64,000 bases of DNA from Ophthalmolycus amberensis (GCA_024529925.1 JAFEUB010001482.1:113501-177500); one strand, 5' to 3'. Positions 48,503-60,262 are shown, counted from the first letter of the stretch. Notes: a model not told the origin generated them from the letters alone. Numbers and translations: made by a program.

Positions 48503-48707
48503 CCGTTTGGTAGCCTTGAGAGACCTTAGTCTGTAAGTATGTCTGCATGAAAAGATGTACGAATATATATTATATTCGCTAATGCTAATCGCGGTTAGCA
48601 TTTCCCCATTGGCCGTAATGTTAAAATTAGCTTAGAAGCTAGCGACATGTTATGATGTTCAGAGAAGAAGACAACTTTAGTACTGTTAAAAGCATCTTGC
48701 TGTTCAA
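48503..48707 (-). repeat. Right subterminal inverted-repeat arm
   Basis: Inverted near-copy of 46408-46594. The adjoining 48441-48460 (CAGACTAAGGTCTCTCAAGG) adds a further short inverted partner, making a nested hairpin at 48441-48534. Confidence 0.85.
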
Positions 48708-48808
48708 CGGGGACACCTGCGGCTTATAGACCGGTGCGGCTTATCTATGTACAACTTCTTTTCTTTCTTTTTTTTATCAGCTGGTGCGGCCTATATACCG
48801 GTGCACTC

Positions 48809-48827
48809 TATAGTCCGAAAAGTACGG
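48809..48827 (-). repeat. Right terminal inverted repeat of the pogo-like element
   Basis: Exact complement of the left repeat, followed by TA at 48828-48829. Confidence 0.9.
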
Positions 48828-48829
48828 TA

Positions 48830-50241
48830 AGCTTTTAAAGCTGGAAGGCCGAGATCATCAACTTCATCAACCCAAGCACATACAATTTCAGCTATTTTAT
48901 TTTATAGATAGCAAGTCAGTCTGGATCCGAGCAACATTTAATATCTGACTTCTAAATGTCTTTATTCGGGGGTGTAGCGAAAGGACACGACGGCGCCTCT
49001 AAGGTTTAGTGCTTCTTCGAGCAGAAACTAGTCGGATTCAAATACCACCGCCACCCCGAGAGGGACAATTCAGGGTGGAGACGAGCTCCCTGTTTCAGTC
49101 TTATTTGCGACCTTTTTCCATTTTACTCGAGGAGACAGGGAGACATTTAAATGGCATCGTGCCATCGCAGATATGGGAAGAGTGCAAACTTCTTATTCAT
49201 AATTACGGTTGTCCTCGTCAAAATTAGACCCGTGTGCGCGCCCTCAAATATCACGACATGCCGACAGTTCTGACAAAAAAAAAAAATGTCAAACCTCTGA
49301 ACACTATTGAGAAAACACCATCTCTTATGATTTTGTGGCGTACTGGCTTGAAGTGAAACAATTACTCTGAAAGAAGACCATTAAGTTTAAGTTTAAGTTC
49401 AGTGCTGCAGAGAGTTTTATGGGGGGGGGGAATAAATGGCAATACATTTTACTCTCAAGGGTAAGAAATGCATGTCGTGTTTTATCTGTTTGATTGTTTT
49501 TACTTGTCATATTCAGATGTGAACATGTTTAATCACATCTAGTAATCAGTAACTGCTGAACAGTTGATCTAAACCACTTTATTTGGAGGTAAATGAGAGT
49601 GAGAGCACACGAAACATCTTCCAGGTCAACGCTGAGCCACGAAGTACGTCTGCTACCTGTGATGGATTTAGAGATGACAGTTTGGCCTTTTGTCTGCCCT
49701 TTGTTTCCTCTAATAAAACCTGCATGACCTGTATGGTGACTGCTTGAGTTTTTCTTAGCAGTTGACTTGGTAACTTGGTTAGAGCAACGCTACCACAGAC
49801 ACTACAACGTTCTAAACGATGGCCAAAACTACACAAACTAGACCCTGGAAGTGACCTGTGAAACACTTTGACCTGAGCTAATTGGATGATTTATATCGAT
49901 GGCTACCGTGGTTGTGCATTGCTTTATTGAACAACCTGCTAATAAATCGAGCAGAGGAGGTCGGGGCTCTTCGGTCTTGAACCGAACGCAGCAGCGACCC
50001 AGTGATCATCTGGTAAGCAGACCCCACGCCTGCCCTTTTCTCCACTCAGCTGTCTGTGAAAAGGGAAAACATGCGGTCCGGTGTCTTGTTTCAGGGAAAG
50101 TGAAAACACACACACCCTCTGAGGTTCACCGTCGGAGCGGAGGAGTCGAGCCTGTTGTGACTCCGGAGCGTCGCTCCCCTTCCTTTGGATCGCATTCCCT
50201 CTCTCCACATCGCCACATGGTGTAGGGGTAAGTGACTTAAG
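48830..50241. other. Non-coding stretch, no gene seen
   Basis: Includes A13 near 49276 and G10 at 49421-49430. The frame pair at 49899-50225 (+) and 49939-50208 (-) is a GC-rich mutual shadow. Confidence 0.4.
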
Positions 50242-50255
50242 CCCCCCCCCCCCCC
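50242..50255. repeat. poly(C) run, 14 bp
   Basis: Uninterrupted C14. Confidence 0.95.
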
Positions 50256-50916
50256 TCCTGTGACGCCCACTCTAGAAAATCAATCAGCATTCAGGTCATG
50301 CCACATGGACGGGGCGGGACACGTGACCCCTGACCCCGGCAGGGTTTCTCCTCAGAGAGCGTGACAGGGATTTGTCTGTGCTGCCGGTGTCTGTCCGACG
50401 CCAACAAAGTCCTCGTGTTGGGGAGGGCGACCCGACCCCGTCCACCTTCGACACGATAAATCCAGCTGAGGAGTTCAAGGTGGGCCCGACCCGCATCCGA
50501 CCCCGTCTCTGGAGACACGGCTACGAGCTCCAGCTAAGCCTTCCCCGCCCTCACCCACCCAGAGCTGCACGGAGGACGCGGAGGAGTTTTCGTTGGTGCC
50601 GCTGGTACGCAAAACAAAGACATTTATTCGCCCTTATTTCACTCACACCCAGCTCTTGTGACATCCCCAACAGTTGGGAAGTCTTATTTCTGTCATGGGA
50701 AGTGCATGCGGGGGCAGGATTAGCATAGCGTGAATTACTCAGGGGAAAGATCCCGACTCCAAGGAGCAAGACATAACCCATAATTCGCCATTGTGCTCCC
50801 CATGCAATCGACAGTCGCTGTACGATATCGGAGATAAATGTCGGAATTCAGGCTGTTAGTTTAACTGATGGTGCATTCAGCACGATAATAACCTTGCACA
50901 CGGTGGATACGACGAG

Positions 50917-50931
50917 CCCCCCCCCCCCCCC
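50917..50931. repeat. poly(C) run, 15 bp
   Basis: Uninterrupted C15. Confidence 0.95.
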
Positions 50932-51118
50932 ATGGGGTATTATCATGCTAATCTAAAAGAGGAGAAGAAGAAGAAAAAAATACATTTCAGTGAATGAGGA
51001 ACTATAATGGGAAGCGGGGACCTCTGGAACCGCGGGGGAGACAAAGGCGGGTGTATTCACCCAGCTCCGCCCGAGCAAAAGCAGGGGCGACGAACGGACA
51101 CAGACGTTCTGCTGGCTG

Positions 51119-51150
51119 CTTAATTAAAAGAACATCGCCTAATTAAAAAG
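51119..51150. promoter_or_regulatory. Paired homeodomain-type sites
   Basis: CTTAATTAAAAG (51119-51130) and CCTAATTAAAAAG (51138-51150) are near-identical sites whose TAATTA cores start 19 bp apart, about two helical turns. Function is inferred. Confidence 0.3.
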
Positions 51151-51589
51151 ATCTTCCCGCTGAATGGACCACCTCGTCGCAGTAACTGACCCGTGTCTCC
51201 CGTGCACACGTCGGTCTCTCTCTCTCTTTACCGACGCATTTCATTTTCGCATCAGAGCGATCATTTATTGATTTTAATGTACAGGTGGTTTAACACTTCA
51301 TGGTGACGGCTGCGAGAGACAGCGAGCGAATCTCTGCTTATCTTTTATTCTGTTGCTAATAACTGGAAATATGGTCAATATGAAACACTATTTTATTATG
51401 ACAACATATACCTAATTATGTACACCAGTACAATCTAATGCAATGCAATACAAACGTTCTGTTTACCTTTACAATGCGTGTCATGTCTTTTGATTGTGTT
51501 GATGTATTAATTAAATGACATGTTTTAGCATCGAGGTCATAGTTTAACACTATATATTCAGAGCTGCCTTCGTGGATGTTTTGACATCC

Positions 51590-52030
51590 GTTAAGGTCGA
51601 AGGTGAAGCAAGTACAAATATTCCATGGGGCGGACAGTAAAGCTGCTGCTAGTTCTACACTAGAATGATTAACTTCTCCTCCATTAACTCCGTTATTTTA
51701 CGGAGGAAAGAAAAGATATCCGACAGCTCTGATTGGTAGTTCCTCGTCACATGACGCGCACTGCAGCGTCCCAAAACTTGACCTATTCTTATCCCGGGAC
51801 AAACAGGCGCTTGGGAACGCGTGCGCACCGCGTCGCTCTCGCTTTACAATGAAAACAATGGATTTGCTCATAAAAAAACGCGACATGTGTACGGCCATTT
51901 TTGAACCCGGCTGTGATATTGTAGTAAGGAGGAAACATCGTTCATGGAGCGGGAAGGCGACGACCAAACGGGCAAAGAGACGGACGATTAGCGCTGAACG
52001 CTTAAGTGTAACATTGTAACGAGTAAAGGG
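51590..52030. repeat. Possible dispersed repeat
   Basis: A CpG-rich island-like segment with CTCTGATTGGTAGTTCCTCG, GTCACATGACGCGCACTGCA and AAAAACGCGACATGTGTACG. It resembles fish repeat sequence I recall, but no partner copy exists in this window. The 118-codon minus frame 51698-52054 lies within it and is not recognised. Confidence 0.22.
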
Positions 52031-53111
52031 TTCCTTCCAGGTGACTTCTTTCACTTATTTAATATTACTTCCCTTAAAAGGATCAAGACGTCAGAGAGAA
52101 GAGCTGCTCGTGACCGGAGGACAAACTGCTGTGCAGTGTTTGTGTCAGACAGCCTACAAACCGGCTGACATTTCATCCTCGTGGTTCTGCTGAGGGGCTC
52201 CCGTCAGCCTCCGAGTGCGTCGCACCCGCGTCCCTTCTTTCCGCACAGCCACTCATTGAGTTGAGTTGTGACATTAAAAGTGAGGCGGTGGGTGCTTACT
52301 GCTTTGTTTACTCTGTGTTGGCTGTCCCTCGGGGGGGGAGATGGTGACGGCAATGAAGGGGGATCAAACAGCCGGGGGAGGTGGCTCGGGAGGCTGAGTG
52401 GGAGGTGTTTTTGTTGTGTTTGTCTCTCTCTCTTTTGGTGGAAATAAGTTTACAGCCTCGGAGTAAAGTAATGAACGTGCATGTTTTCCAGACCTGAGCA
52501 GTCATCCACACACACACACAAGATTGTGCTGGTGTTTGGAGGATCAGTGTGGAAGCACACAGATCATCATAAAGACGGCCCATACACTCGTGCATGCACA
52601 GGTATCTGCAGGTAACTCACGCAATGTTTCCCTTCCATCTGTTTATTAATGATTCACAACAACTATCAATACTCAACATGAGCAAAAAGGTCAGATTCAT
52701 TTAGTTTTTAAACAGCAAATGCATGACAAGAGTTTGAATGTCTTGTTAAGCCCTCGAGTGGTTTTAAATGATGAGTCCATTAATAGATCAGTCAAATAGA
52801 ATAACTTCTCAAATGTGACAATTTTATGCTTTTCACCATAATAGATTCAATATTTTACATTTCGGTTGACAAAAACGAGACTTTGGCCTTTGGAGTATTA
52901 TCCGCACTGGTTTTGAAACAGACTAACTGAAAAATGTATCTAATTAAAATAATCATGAATTTAAAGTTCTGCAGTTTGTACACGTTACATTTTTTATCGT
53001 TTATGAAAACATCAGATTGAGACTTCTTTACTTATCAATGCTGAACCCGACTCATGAAGAATTAATCATATTTCTCCTGACCACAATCATGCAGCCTCTC
53101 TCAAACTCTCT
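52031..53111. other. Non-coding stretch, no gene seen
   Basis: GC-rich at the left, then AT-rich from about 52600. No exon or repeat terminus recognised. Confidence 0.45.
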
Positions 53112-53119
53112 CACACACA

Positions 53120-53155
<36 letters not shown>
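53112..53155. repeat. (CA)n microsatellite
   Basis: About 22 CA units with one ACCC interruption. A shorter CA tract follows at about 53188-53202. Confidence 0.95.
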
Positions 53156-53157
<2 letters not shown>

Positions 53158-53292
53158 GGTGAGTCAACACATGGTTAATAACCTGACACACACACACACA
53201 CTAGTCCAGGGCACTGTGCGGGGTAGGGGGAGGTGTGTTTAACTCACCCTGGACCGCTGCCCAGTTTTGGATATCTGTGACACTAGCTGAAG

Positions 53293-53308
53293 CCCCCCCC
53301 CCCCCCCC
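53293..53308. repeat. poly(C) run, 16 bp
   Basis: C16 followed by A8. Confidence 0.95.
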
Positions 53309-53519
53309 AAAAAAAAGGGCGGTTTAAAAATAGCCTCCATTGGATGGAACCGAGCCCGGAGTTCTGAGAACTGGAGGAAAATGGCCGAGCTGTACGTGTG
53401 GGCGAGCACTTATCTCACACCGCGTCCGAGCCAAATCTCCACCGCACATATGGCGGCCGCCGAAACATACACAAATAATAGCGTGTGAGCTGAAGTGTAG
53501 ATTAAGAAACAGCCGAAAT

Positions 53520-53524
<5 letters not shown>

Positions 53525-53558
<34 letters not shown>
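53525..53558. repeat. (CA)17 microsatellite
   Basis: Uninterrupted CA tract. Confidence 0.95.
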
Positions 53559-53562
<4 letters not shown>

Positions 53563-54313
53563 AAACACTTCAAAAAGCACACGTATTCAGAGTTAAATCT
53601 TAAAAATAAAAAGCGCTGCATATTCTAAATTTAACACATTCCAGATTTAAGCACGGGGGGGTATATGCAGAGTGTTGTTTGGTGAAAAATCCTATCTGCA
53701 GAGCTCAGGGTGCATAAGGAATCGGATAAAGAGCCCGAGGGAGAAGGAGGAGAGTTGGGAATCCAATCTGAGTTTTCCTAAACCATCAATGAACGTTTCA
53801 CCTTAAAACCAGAGCTGGTGGAGTTTAACTTGGAGTCTCTTCAAAGAGTCGGCGGTGCAGGACTTTGTCATCTTTTTTTCAAGGAGCAAGGTCAAACGGC
53901 TCTGCTATTTTTAGAGAGTTTTGGAAATGAGATGCAGCCGGGTCGCTGAGGGAGAGAGAGGAGCGTCCATCGCTGATCTGATGTCACATGACCCTCCGGA
54001 GACGAGAGCCCATCTCGGTTTGTAAAGACCGGAGATAAGTAGCTGCAAAAAAAAACACTCGGAACACTCGAATAAATGAAATCTGTGAATACCTGTCACC
54101 TCCTGAGCGCGTGCAGAGCAGGGAGTGTGATGTGACGGAGCATTACGGAGGGAAGAGGACAGAAGAAGAGGCTCGACCTAGCTTTTTAATTTCCTGCTTC
54201 ATTTCATGTTTCAGGACCATAAAAATTCTCATTTTCCAAAAACTCCAATAAGCAACAATGAGACACGATCATAACTCAGAATTACTTCTATAGTAACTAG
54301 CAGCAGCAGCAGA

Positions 54314-54352
54314 CCCCCCCCCCCCCCACACACACACACACACACACACACA
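54314..54352. repeat. C14 run joined to (CA)12
   Basis: C14 at 54314-54327 passes directly into a CA repeat. AGC triplets precede it, and a TATA-rich spot follows at about 54421-54455. Confidence 0.95.
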
Positions 54353-54742
54353 TAAAGTCAGCCTAATTGCATTAGCCAAGATGTGACAAGCCAGACAATT
54401 GCTGTGCATTGGATTATCAGGATATATAGATATATATACACACAGTATATATAACAGATATTCAATCCCTCAGTCTCACTCTGCCAAGAACTGTTAACCC
54501 ACAATGCCTTGCATCACCCTCTGTTCTGCAGATCTGCAGTCTGCAGTCTCAGGAACTACTTTTACAAGAGACAACACTTCTTCTTTCCAGGACTTCAGTC
54601 CTAAAATATGTCCCTCTGCTGGGACACAGAACACCAATCAGAAACAGCAGAGTCCTCAAACGTCAGGTCAAATGAACAATTAGAGCCATTGCCAAACCTT
54701 GTTTGTTTTTTATATCTCCACTATAAACTGTACAAGTCAAAC

Positions 54743-54890
54743 CAGGGCTGCAACTAATCATTCATTTCATCATTCATTCATCGACTAATTGCTCCGTTTA
54801 TAAAAATGTCGTTAAATGTCTAAACCCACTTCCTAAAGCTGGAGACTAGTCGATCCAAAGGAGACATTGTCATCAACATTTATCATCACT
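54743..54890. mobile_element. Fragment of the fish hAT-like MITE
   Basis: Starts CAGGGCTGCAACTAATCATT, with ATCGACTAATTGCTCCGTTT and ATAAAAATGTCGTTAAATGTC following. This is the same block order as 21596-21755 but more diverged. Confidence 0.5.
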
Positions 54891-57800
54891 TTTGACATTT
54901 GCATAGACGGAGAAATGAAATGAAACAGAATCAGCCGTATCCACCTCTCTAATGAAGATAATCCTGATCAGCTGTAGTCTAGTCTGAACTGCTGCTCATT
55001 CACACTCACACAGCCCTCACGAGAGCACCTGCATTAAAACGACATGAAGAAACTTTTCTTATCTTAAAAGTGCACAAAGCGCGAGCAGCTGACTCCGAAA
55101 CCAAACCAAGTCTGGCAGAGAGAACTTTGTCCCACCCGCTCGTGTTCAAACGTTTAAAGTAGCTGGTCTCAAAAATACTGAATCGCACCAAAACAGACGT
55201 GTGCCGGAAGCCGATTCTCAGACGCCGTCGGCCAACTCGGACGAAGCCAACTTGTGTCTTTGTCTCAATCCACCTTGTTCGCTTTCAATTCCATCAAGTT
55301 GCGGGATTTCAAATCGCTGCCACTAAAAGCAGGATGTGTTGCTTTTGCTCGTCATCTGCAGCCAAACATGTCATGGGAGGACAAATTAAAAACGATTGGG
55401 GGATGAGACGTGCTCTGATTTGAAGGCGGCGTGCGTCAGTTTCAACTCCTCGTGCTGAAAACACCAGAATGTCTGCAGCACCAAACGTTCTCTTTAGGAG
55501 TGCGGCACCAAACCGGAGCGAGGCTGAGCGAGGCCCTGGGCGTCTGGGCGGTCCTCCCAGGGAGAAACGACCTCTGGCACAAAGATGGATGGTTGCATTT
55601 CCTGCAGCAACAACAGCCCGTTTGTTGCAGGCAAGCGGAGAGTAACTGGGCTGTTAGTACAGGCTGCGATAGCCTCCGTGGCTGAGCAGGCAGAGAAAAC
55701 AACTCCACTAACGGCAAACGAAAACTTCACCAATTGAAAAAAATACAAGGAAGAAGGACGTTATGGTTGCCGCCCACGCTGCTTGATTGAGAGCCAATCT
55801 CTGAGAAACGAAGCACAGAAGAACCCACGGCAACAAGCGCCTGGCAATGAAGATGGAGACGGACGGGCGGGGGGGCTGAAGTGGAGGCGGGCATGTGGTT
55901 GGGCGATGTCTACCGAATTGGCATATGACGGTGATATAGTTGTTGATATTCATTAATAATCAGCCATCTTGCTTCCTGCCAGCGACAGGAGTTATATCTG
56001 TCATCTCATCAATCTCCTTCAAAGTTCTTTGGCCAGAAATGAGGTCGTAGAAATAATAAGAGCGCTGCAGGATGACGGGTTCTTGTACCCCGGGTGTTTA
56101 CGTCACAGTGGTCCACTCCACCAGGAGCCAATGGGGTTTTTATCATTGGATTACTGCAGGAGATAAAACTCTGTGGCAAATAAACGTTTGTGATACTTAC
56201 ATGCGCGCAAGATAATCTTCACAAATCGGCTCGGGTCGGCTTTCAAATCTCGGTGGTCGGCGGCCCGTCAACGTTTGAGTCGTTATCTCCCAGAATTAGT
56301 CAGAATTACGAGCCGACAAAGGTTGGTGAGGCGCCGAGCATACGAATGTGACTTGCATTAGGCTGGTGGGGAGGTTTCAGTACGTTTCAGTTGTATTGCA
56401 GTTAAGGGCATGAAGGACGTGGCGAAGTCTCTGCCGATTCCTTTAATCGTGAATTGCCGTTAATGAGCCTTTTCTCTTGGGAACAAACTTTCACCTGATT
56501 TCTCCTCGAGCAGCGAGAAGGGCGGGCGATTTGGAAAAAGCTCCCCGTCCAGCCCGGCTGGCTGATCAATGGTGCGGGAGGTCTGCACTCATTATGAAGC
56601 GATTAAGAGGTCGTTTGGAGCAACGAGCCGGTGCACTTTCGCCGACCCCGAGCCCGCCCAACTAAGAGTTCGTCAATCGATAGCCGGTATGTACGGCCAG
56701 AGGCTGTTTACTGCGACGCTTGTTCCCTTAAGTTCAGTCGCTTCCTCTTGTTAAACGCAGCGGCGAAGAGAATCGAAGTGGATTTACAGGGAAGTACAGC
56801 TTCTGTACTCTCCACGGCGGTGTGTTGTGATGTCTGTATTATCTTAATCTTCCTATCATCCTCCCGAGCGTTGAGGTTTTGAACACAAACAGGATTCTGG
56901 GGGATCGTGGGTGACGCGGCTGAATGGAGGATCTCGGCGCTTAGTCATCAGCTAATAATCCTTTAAAACGGTGAAAATCCGTGCACATACGGCGCCGCAT
57001 TAGCTTCACATGAAATATGCATGAAAAATGACAAGGATTCCTTTTCTTGGATGAGTCATTTGTTTGTTTTTTGCCTTTCAAAAGAGATGCTTTCTGTTGT
57101 GCATGCTCCCTTCCAAGCTGCCCTGTGGGTAGCACGCTCATCCTGCTACACAAACCACAGAGAGAGATCTGCTGTACAGGGAACAAGCCCTCTGCTTCAT
57201 CTCGGAAAGAGCAAAAAAGGGAGACACCAACAATCTACGTGTTGTGATTCTGGCTGCAGGAATCAAATTTAAAAAAAAACTACAAACAAAACACAGGAAG
57301 CATTGTGAGTTTAAATGAAACAAAAGGAGGATACGAGTCTGAAAACAGACATTTGAGGTTGTAATTCTCAACAAAGACTCTTTTTGGCAAAAAACAATTT
57401 TCCATTAAATACGAGGCAATTTGCTGACACACACACACACGTTCTCCATGAAGCGTAACCAGATGCTCCTCCAGCGTTCCTGTTGCTCTGCTTGTGGCCG
57501 CGGCGGGTTTGGCGAGCGGAGCCCCGAGTCCGTGTTCGACAAGGGGGTTAACGGTTCTGAAGGAGCAGGCTCGACGAAAACCACAGGAAGACAGCCAGTC
57601 TGGACGGACGAGCCGAGGCCCGTCCCTCGTCCAGTTTGCGGTTTTCCGCCTGCTGCCATGTTTTTTCTTCTTCTTCCCCTCTAGCCCTTCACTGAACTCC
57701 CAGAATGTACGCACTCGTCGGCCTGGCTGTAATTTCCAGCCCTGCGCTAACCACACCGGGACCGCAGGAGGTCCGCCGCTGCACGCCTGCTTTTCAATCC

Positions 57801-58001
57801 AGAGGAGCTGCAAGCCCGCCGGAGATTCAGCTCTAATAGCTGCTGACTCTGGACCAGTAGGAGAGAAGGTGGTCAGCGGTGAAAAACATCCACTGTGTTC
57901 AGCCTCCACTTCCACAACGCTGCAGCCATACAAGGGGAAACAGATGGAACTAAATTGGCCGATACATTAAGTTTGTGCCACGGGCAATCTGTTAATAAAG
58001 T
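54891..58001. other. Non-coding stretch, partly regulatory-looking
   Basis: The best regulatory-looking part is 56400-56700 (CCTTTAATCGTGAATTGCCG, TTAATGAGCC, CTGATCAATGG). The 217-codon minus frame at 57280-57933 and the opposite 158-codon + frame (57494-57970) overlap fully and match nothing known. No gene called. Confidence 0.35.
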
Positions 58002-58262
<261 letters not shown>

Positions 58263-58689
58263 TGTGCACTGATTGAATCAGCTTAAACATGAGGGGAAAC
58301 TTTTCCTCCAAGCTCAGTAAAGAAGTAATTTCCGCTCGGTGGCTGAAAACGCTGAACAAAGAAAGAATCCGGGTCCAGTCGGGACAGTGATGGAGGACCC
58401 ACTTCAGCCACGCTCCGCTCAGCTCCGCCCGCGACTCTTAACCTGAGCATTTGTAACGCTTGATGCAACATGTTAATGTGATTTCTTACCAGCCATGGCC
58501 AAACGGGGGCCCCGGAACCCTGGAGTCCAAGGGCCCGGCGGTCTCGGGCAGATAACCCGGACCGGCCTGTGCTGCGCGGCTGACAGGTAATAACTCACTC
58601 CCCGGGGGTCCCGCACCCTCCACTGGACACGAGCTGTCCGAGACAAGATTGGTGGTGGTGGGGGGCAGCCTTGGAGCTCCAGTCCTCAT
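58263..58689. other. Non-coding stretch, no gene seen
   Basis: GC-rich unique sequence with no recognised feature. Confidence 0.45.
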
Positions 58690-58870
58690 AACCCGCCTCA
58701 AGAAACAGGGCTCTCATTGGCTGCCCAGTTGCCACGGGTAACCTGCCATTATCAGAATGAAATATGAGGTGCCACGGGCCAGGGCCTCGCTCATCAGGTG
58801 CAGGGCCAAAAACAAAGTCCCATATGAGGAGCGGGGGATTAACTGTTGCCTCCCGAAGCAGCGTCCCGTC
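58690..58870. promoter_or_regulatory. Candidate conserved non-coding block
   Basis: Unique sequence with GTTGCCACGGGTAACC (an RFX/X-box-like palindrome near 58726), CATTATCAGAATGAAATATG, and CATATGAGG near 58820. The X-box-like site GTTGCC-N-GGTAAC is the most specific element. Conservation is untested. Confidence 0.35.
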
Positions 58871-59129
58871 TTTGAGACGTTTCAGACGGATCGTTGGTTG
58901 TTGAGGTGTGACAACAACAGACGTTAAAGAAATATCATCCGACGCACTGACGTTCCACTGAGCTTGAGGTGTGTGTGTGGGGGGGGGGTGAGCGTGAGCG
59001 ACTTCCACTCCTCCCGAGGGTTTAATGTAACGTGTCTCTGAAACTGTTTGCTTTTTCTCTCTTCCGACAACCCGAGCTGCAGACTAACTGTGTGTGTGTG
59101 TTACACGTGGACGTGTTCAGATATTGAGC

Positions 59130-59415
59130 ACTTTATCTTGATGATGAAAATGGAAATAGGCCCGCTGAACGTTCCCCCAGGGGCCGCGGTCCTCGGCCCC
59201 TGGTTAGGAGCCTATTTCAACCATCATTACCCTGAGGGCCATTAAGGAAGATGCCATCTGCACACGCTGGGCCCCCCCCCTCCCCTCTCCATCGGGGAGG
59301 CTCTTGTCGTTTCACAACTAAAAAGCGAATGGTCGAAATGGAAATAGGAAATAAAATTACACACCGGGCTAAATGCCCCATTAAGCGCGCTAACTGAGCT
59401 GGCGGAACCTATCAG
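59130..59415. promoter_or_regulatory. Candidate conserved element containing a nested hairpin
   Basis: The motif ATGGAAATAGG occurs at 59150-59160 and again at 59338-59348, and is partly inverted at 59210-59218. The first and inverted copies form the outer stem of a hairpin (see 59141-59227). The right part has ATTACACACCGGGC and CCCCATTAAGCGCGCTAAC. The repeated motif with inverted symmetry and the sharp contrast with surrounding DNA suggest a constrained non-coding element. Confidence 0.35.
59141..59227. repeat. Nested inverted repeats (87-nt hairpin)
   Basis: Inner stem: CCAGGGGCCG (59177-59186) and CGGCCCCTGG (59194-59203), perfect over 10 bp with a 7-nt loop. Outer stem: GAAATAGGC (59153-59161) with GCCTATTTC (59210-59218), then ATGATG (59141-59146) with CATCAT (59222-59227) after a 6x3 internal loop. 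A 15x6 internal loop separates inner from outer stems. Confidence 0.9.
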
Positions 59416-59868
59416 GGGCCCGAGAACGAGAGCTGGACGACGAGCAGAGCGACATTCAGAGGTGACGAGGAGACGGAAGCGCTGCCGGCACTCTGCCGTC
59501 TCTCACATCTGCTGCTGTAACTCACCCGTCAGCAGAATGGGACTTGTGGTGAGTTAAAAAACAAAGAGGAAGTTATTGTTTGTGAGCGTGGGAGACACAA
59601 GCAACAGCGGAGTATAGATTTGTCTGCACTATATATAGAACAGGTAGGAGTGCAGACAGACATGCTGGTACGCATCAGACCTGGAGCAACACCTCTCCTC
59701 AGCTGCAGACCGGTGACATGTCAAAGAAATAAACCCGAAACCACATTTGCAACGTCCTCTGAGCAGCACCGGCTGCTGCCAAGTCACCGTACAACCGCGG
59801 GTTGGGAAACCGCGAGCCATCGGCGGGCCTCCACATCCTGTGGCATCACTGCAGCAGCTGAGATGAGT
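59416..59868. other. Non-coding stretch, no gene seen
   Basis: GC-balanced unique sequence. The 150-codon + frame from 59620 crosses the G21 run and is not convincing. Confidence 0.4.
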
Positions 59869-59889
59869 GGGGGGGGGGGGGGGGGGGGG
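59869..59889. repeat. poly(G) run, 21 bp
   Basis: Uninterrupted G21. Confidence 0.95.
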
Positions 59890-60160
59890 CAAGACATAAT
59901 GTTGCCCCTCAATATTGCCCCTTTAAATGCCTGTTTAACTTTAGGGATGGATCAGAGCAACAGAACAGGACCGGGATGTCTTTTGGAGTCCACAGTTGCA
60001 ACAGACAGATTGAAAAAAGTGGCGGTGCAGTTGTGCACGGCAGAGATTTATTTATTGTTGAAATGTTCTTAGCTCTCAACTGAAACCGAACACCCACTGA
60101 GGGCTACCAGAGGACTAATGCACAACAGGCTGAGACAAATCACAGTCCTGCTAGTGCAGA

Positions 60161-60262
60161 GGGGGGGGGGGAGAGATAGGGAGAGAGGGGGGGGGAGAGA
60201 TAGGGAGAGGGGGGGGGGGGGGAGAGATAGGGAGAGGGGGGGGGGGGGGGGAGAGCGGGAGA
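60161..60262. repeat. G-rich minisatellite with variable G runs
   Basis: Four G runs of about 11, 9, 14 and 16 are separated by near-constant spacers AGAGATAGGGAGA(GA). Unit length varies only in the homopolymer. The reverse frame 60069-60278 gives a PPPLSLSLP repeat, which is an artefact. Confidence 0.95.

Larger units (their letters stand above)
46127..48829. mobile_element. pogo/Tigger-like DNA transposon, 2.7 kb, decayed and internally rearranged
   Basis: Perfect 19-bp terminal inverted repeats CCGTACTTTTCGGACTATA lie at 46129-46147 (+) and, inverted, at 48809-48827. They are flanked on both sides by TA (46127-46128 and 48828-48829), the target duplication of Tc1/mariner/pogo elements. 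Subterminal GGCTTATAG-CCGGTGCG motifs follow near both ends. Inside are two relics of a transposase C-terminus, long inverted repeats (46408-46594 against 48503-48707), a third direct copy of the same block at about 47158-47310, and a G21 run at 47676. The catalytic DDE core and DNA-binding domain are absent, so the copy is non-autonomous. The pogo assignment combines the TA duplication with the transposase-tail motifs; another TA-inserting family is possible. Confidence 0.8.

Noticed and set aside
57280..57933. 217-codon minus-strand frame
   Set aside because: Fully overlapped by a 158-codon frame on the other strand. It contains a poly-lysine stretch from an oligo-pyrimidine tract, and the composition is not protein-like.
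59141..59227. Hairpin as a microRNA precursor
   Set aside because: A large asymmetric 15x6 internal loop and a short continuous stem do not fit a typical precursor, and no known mature microRNA sequence was recognised.
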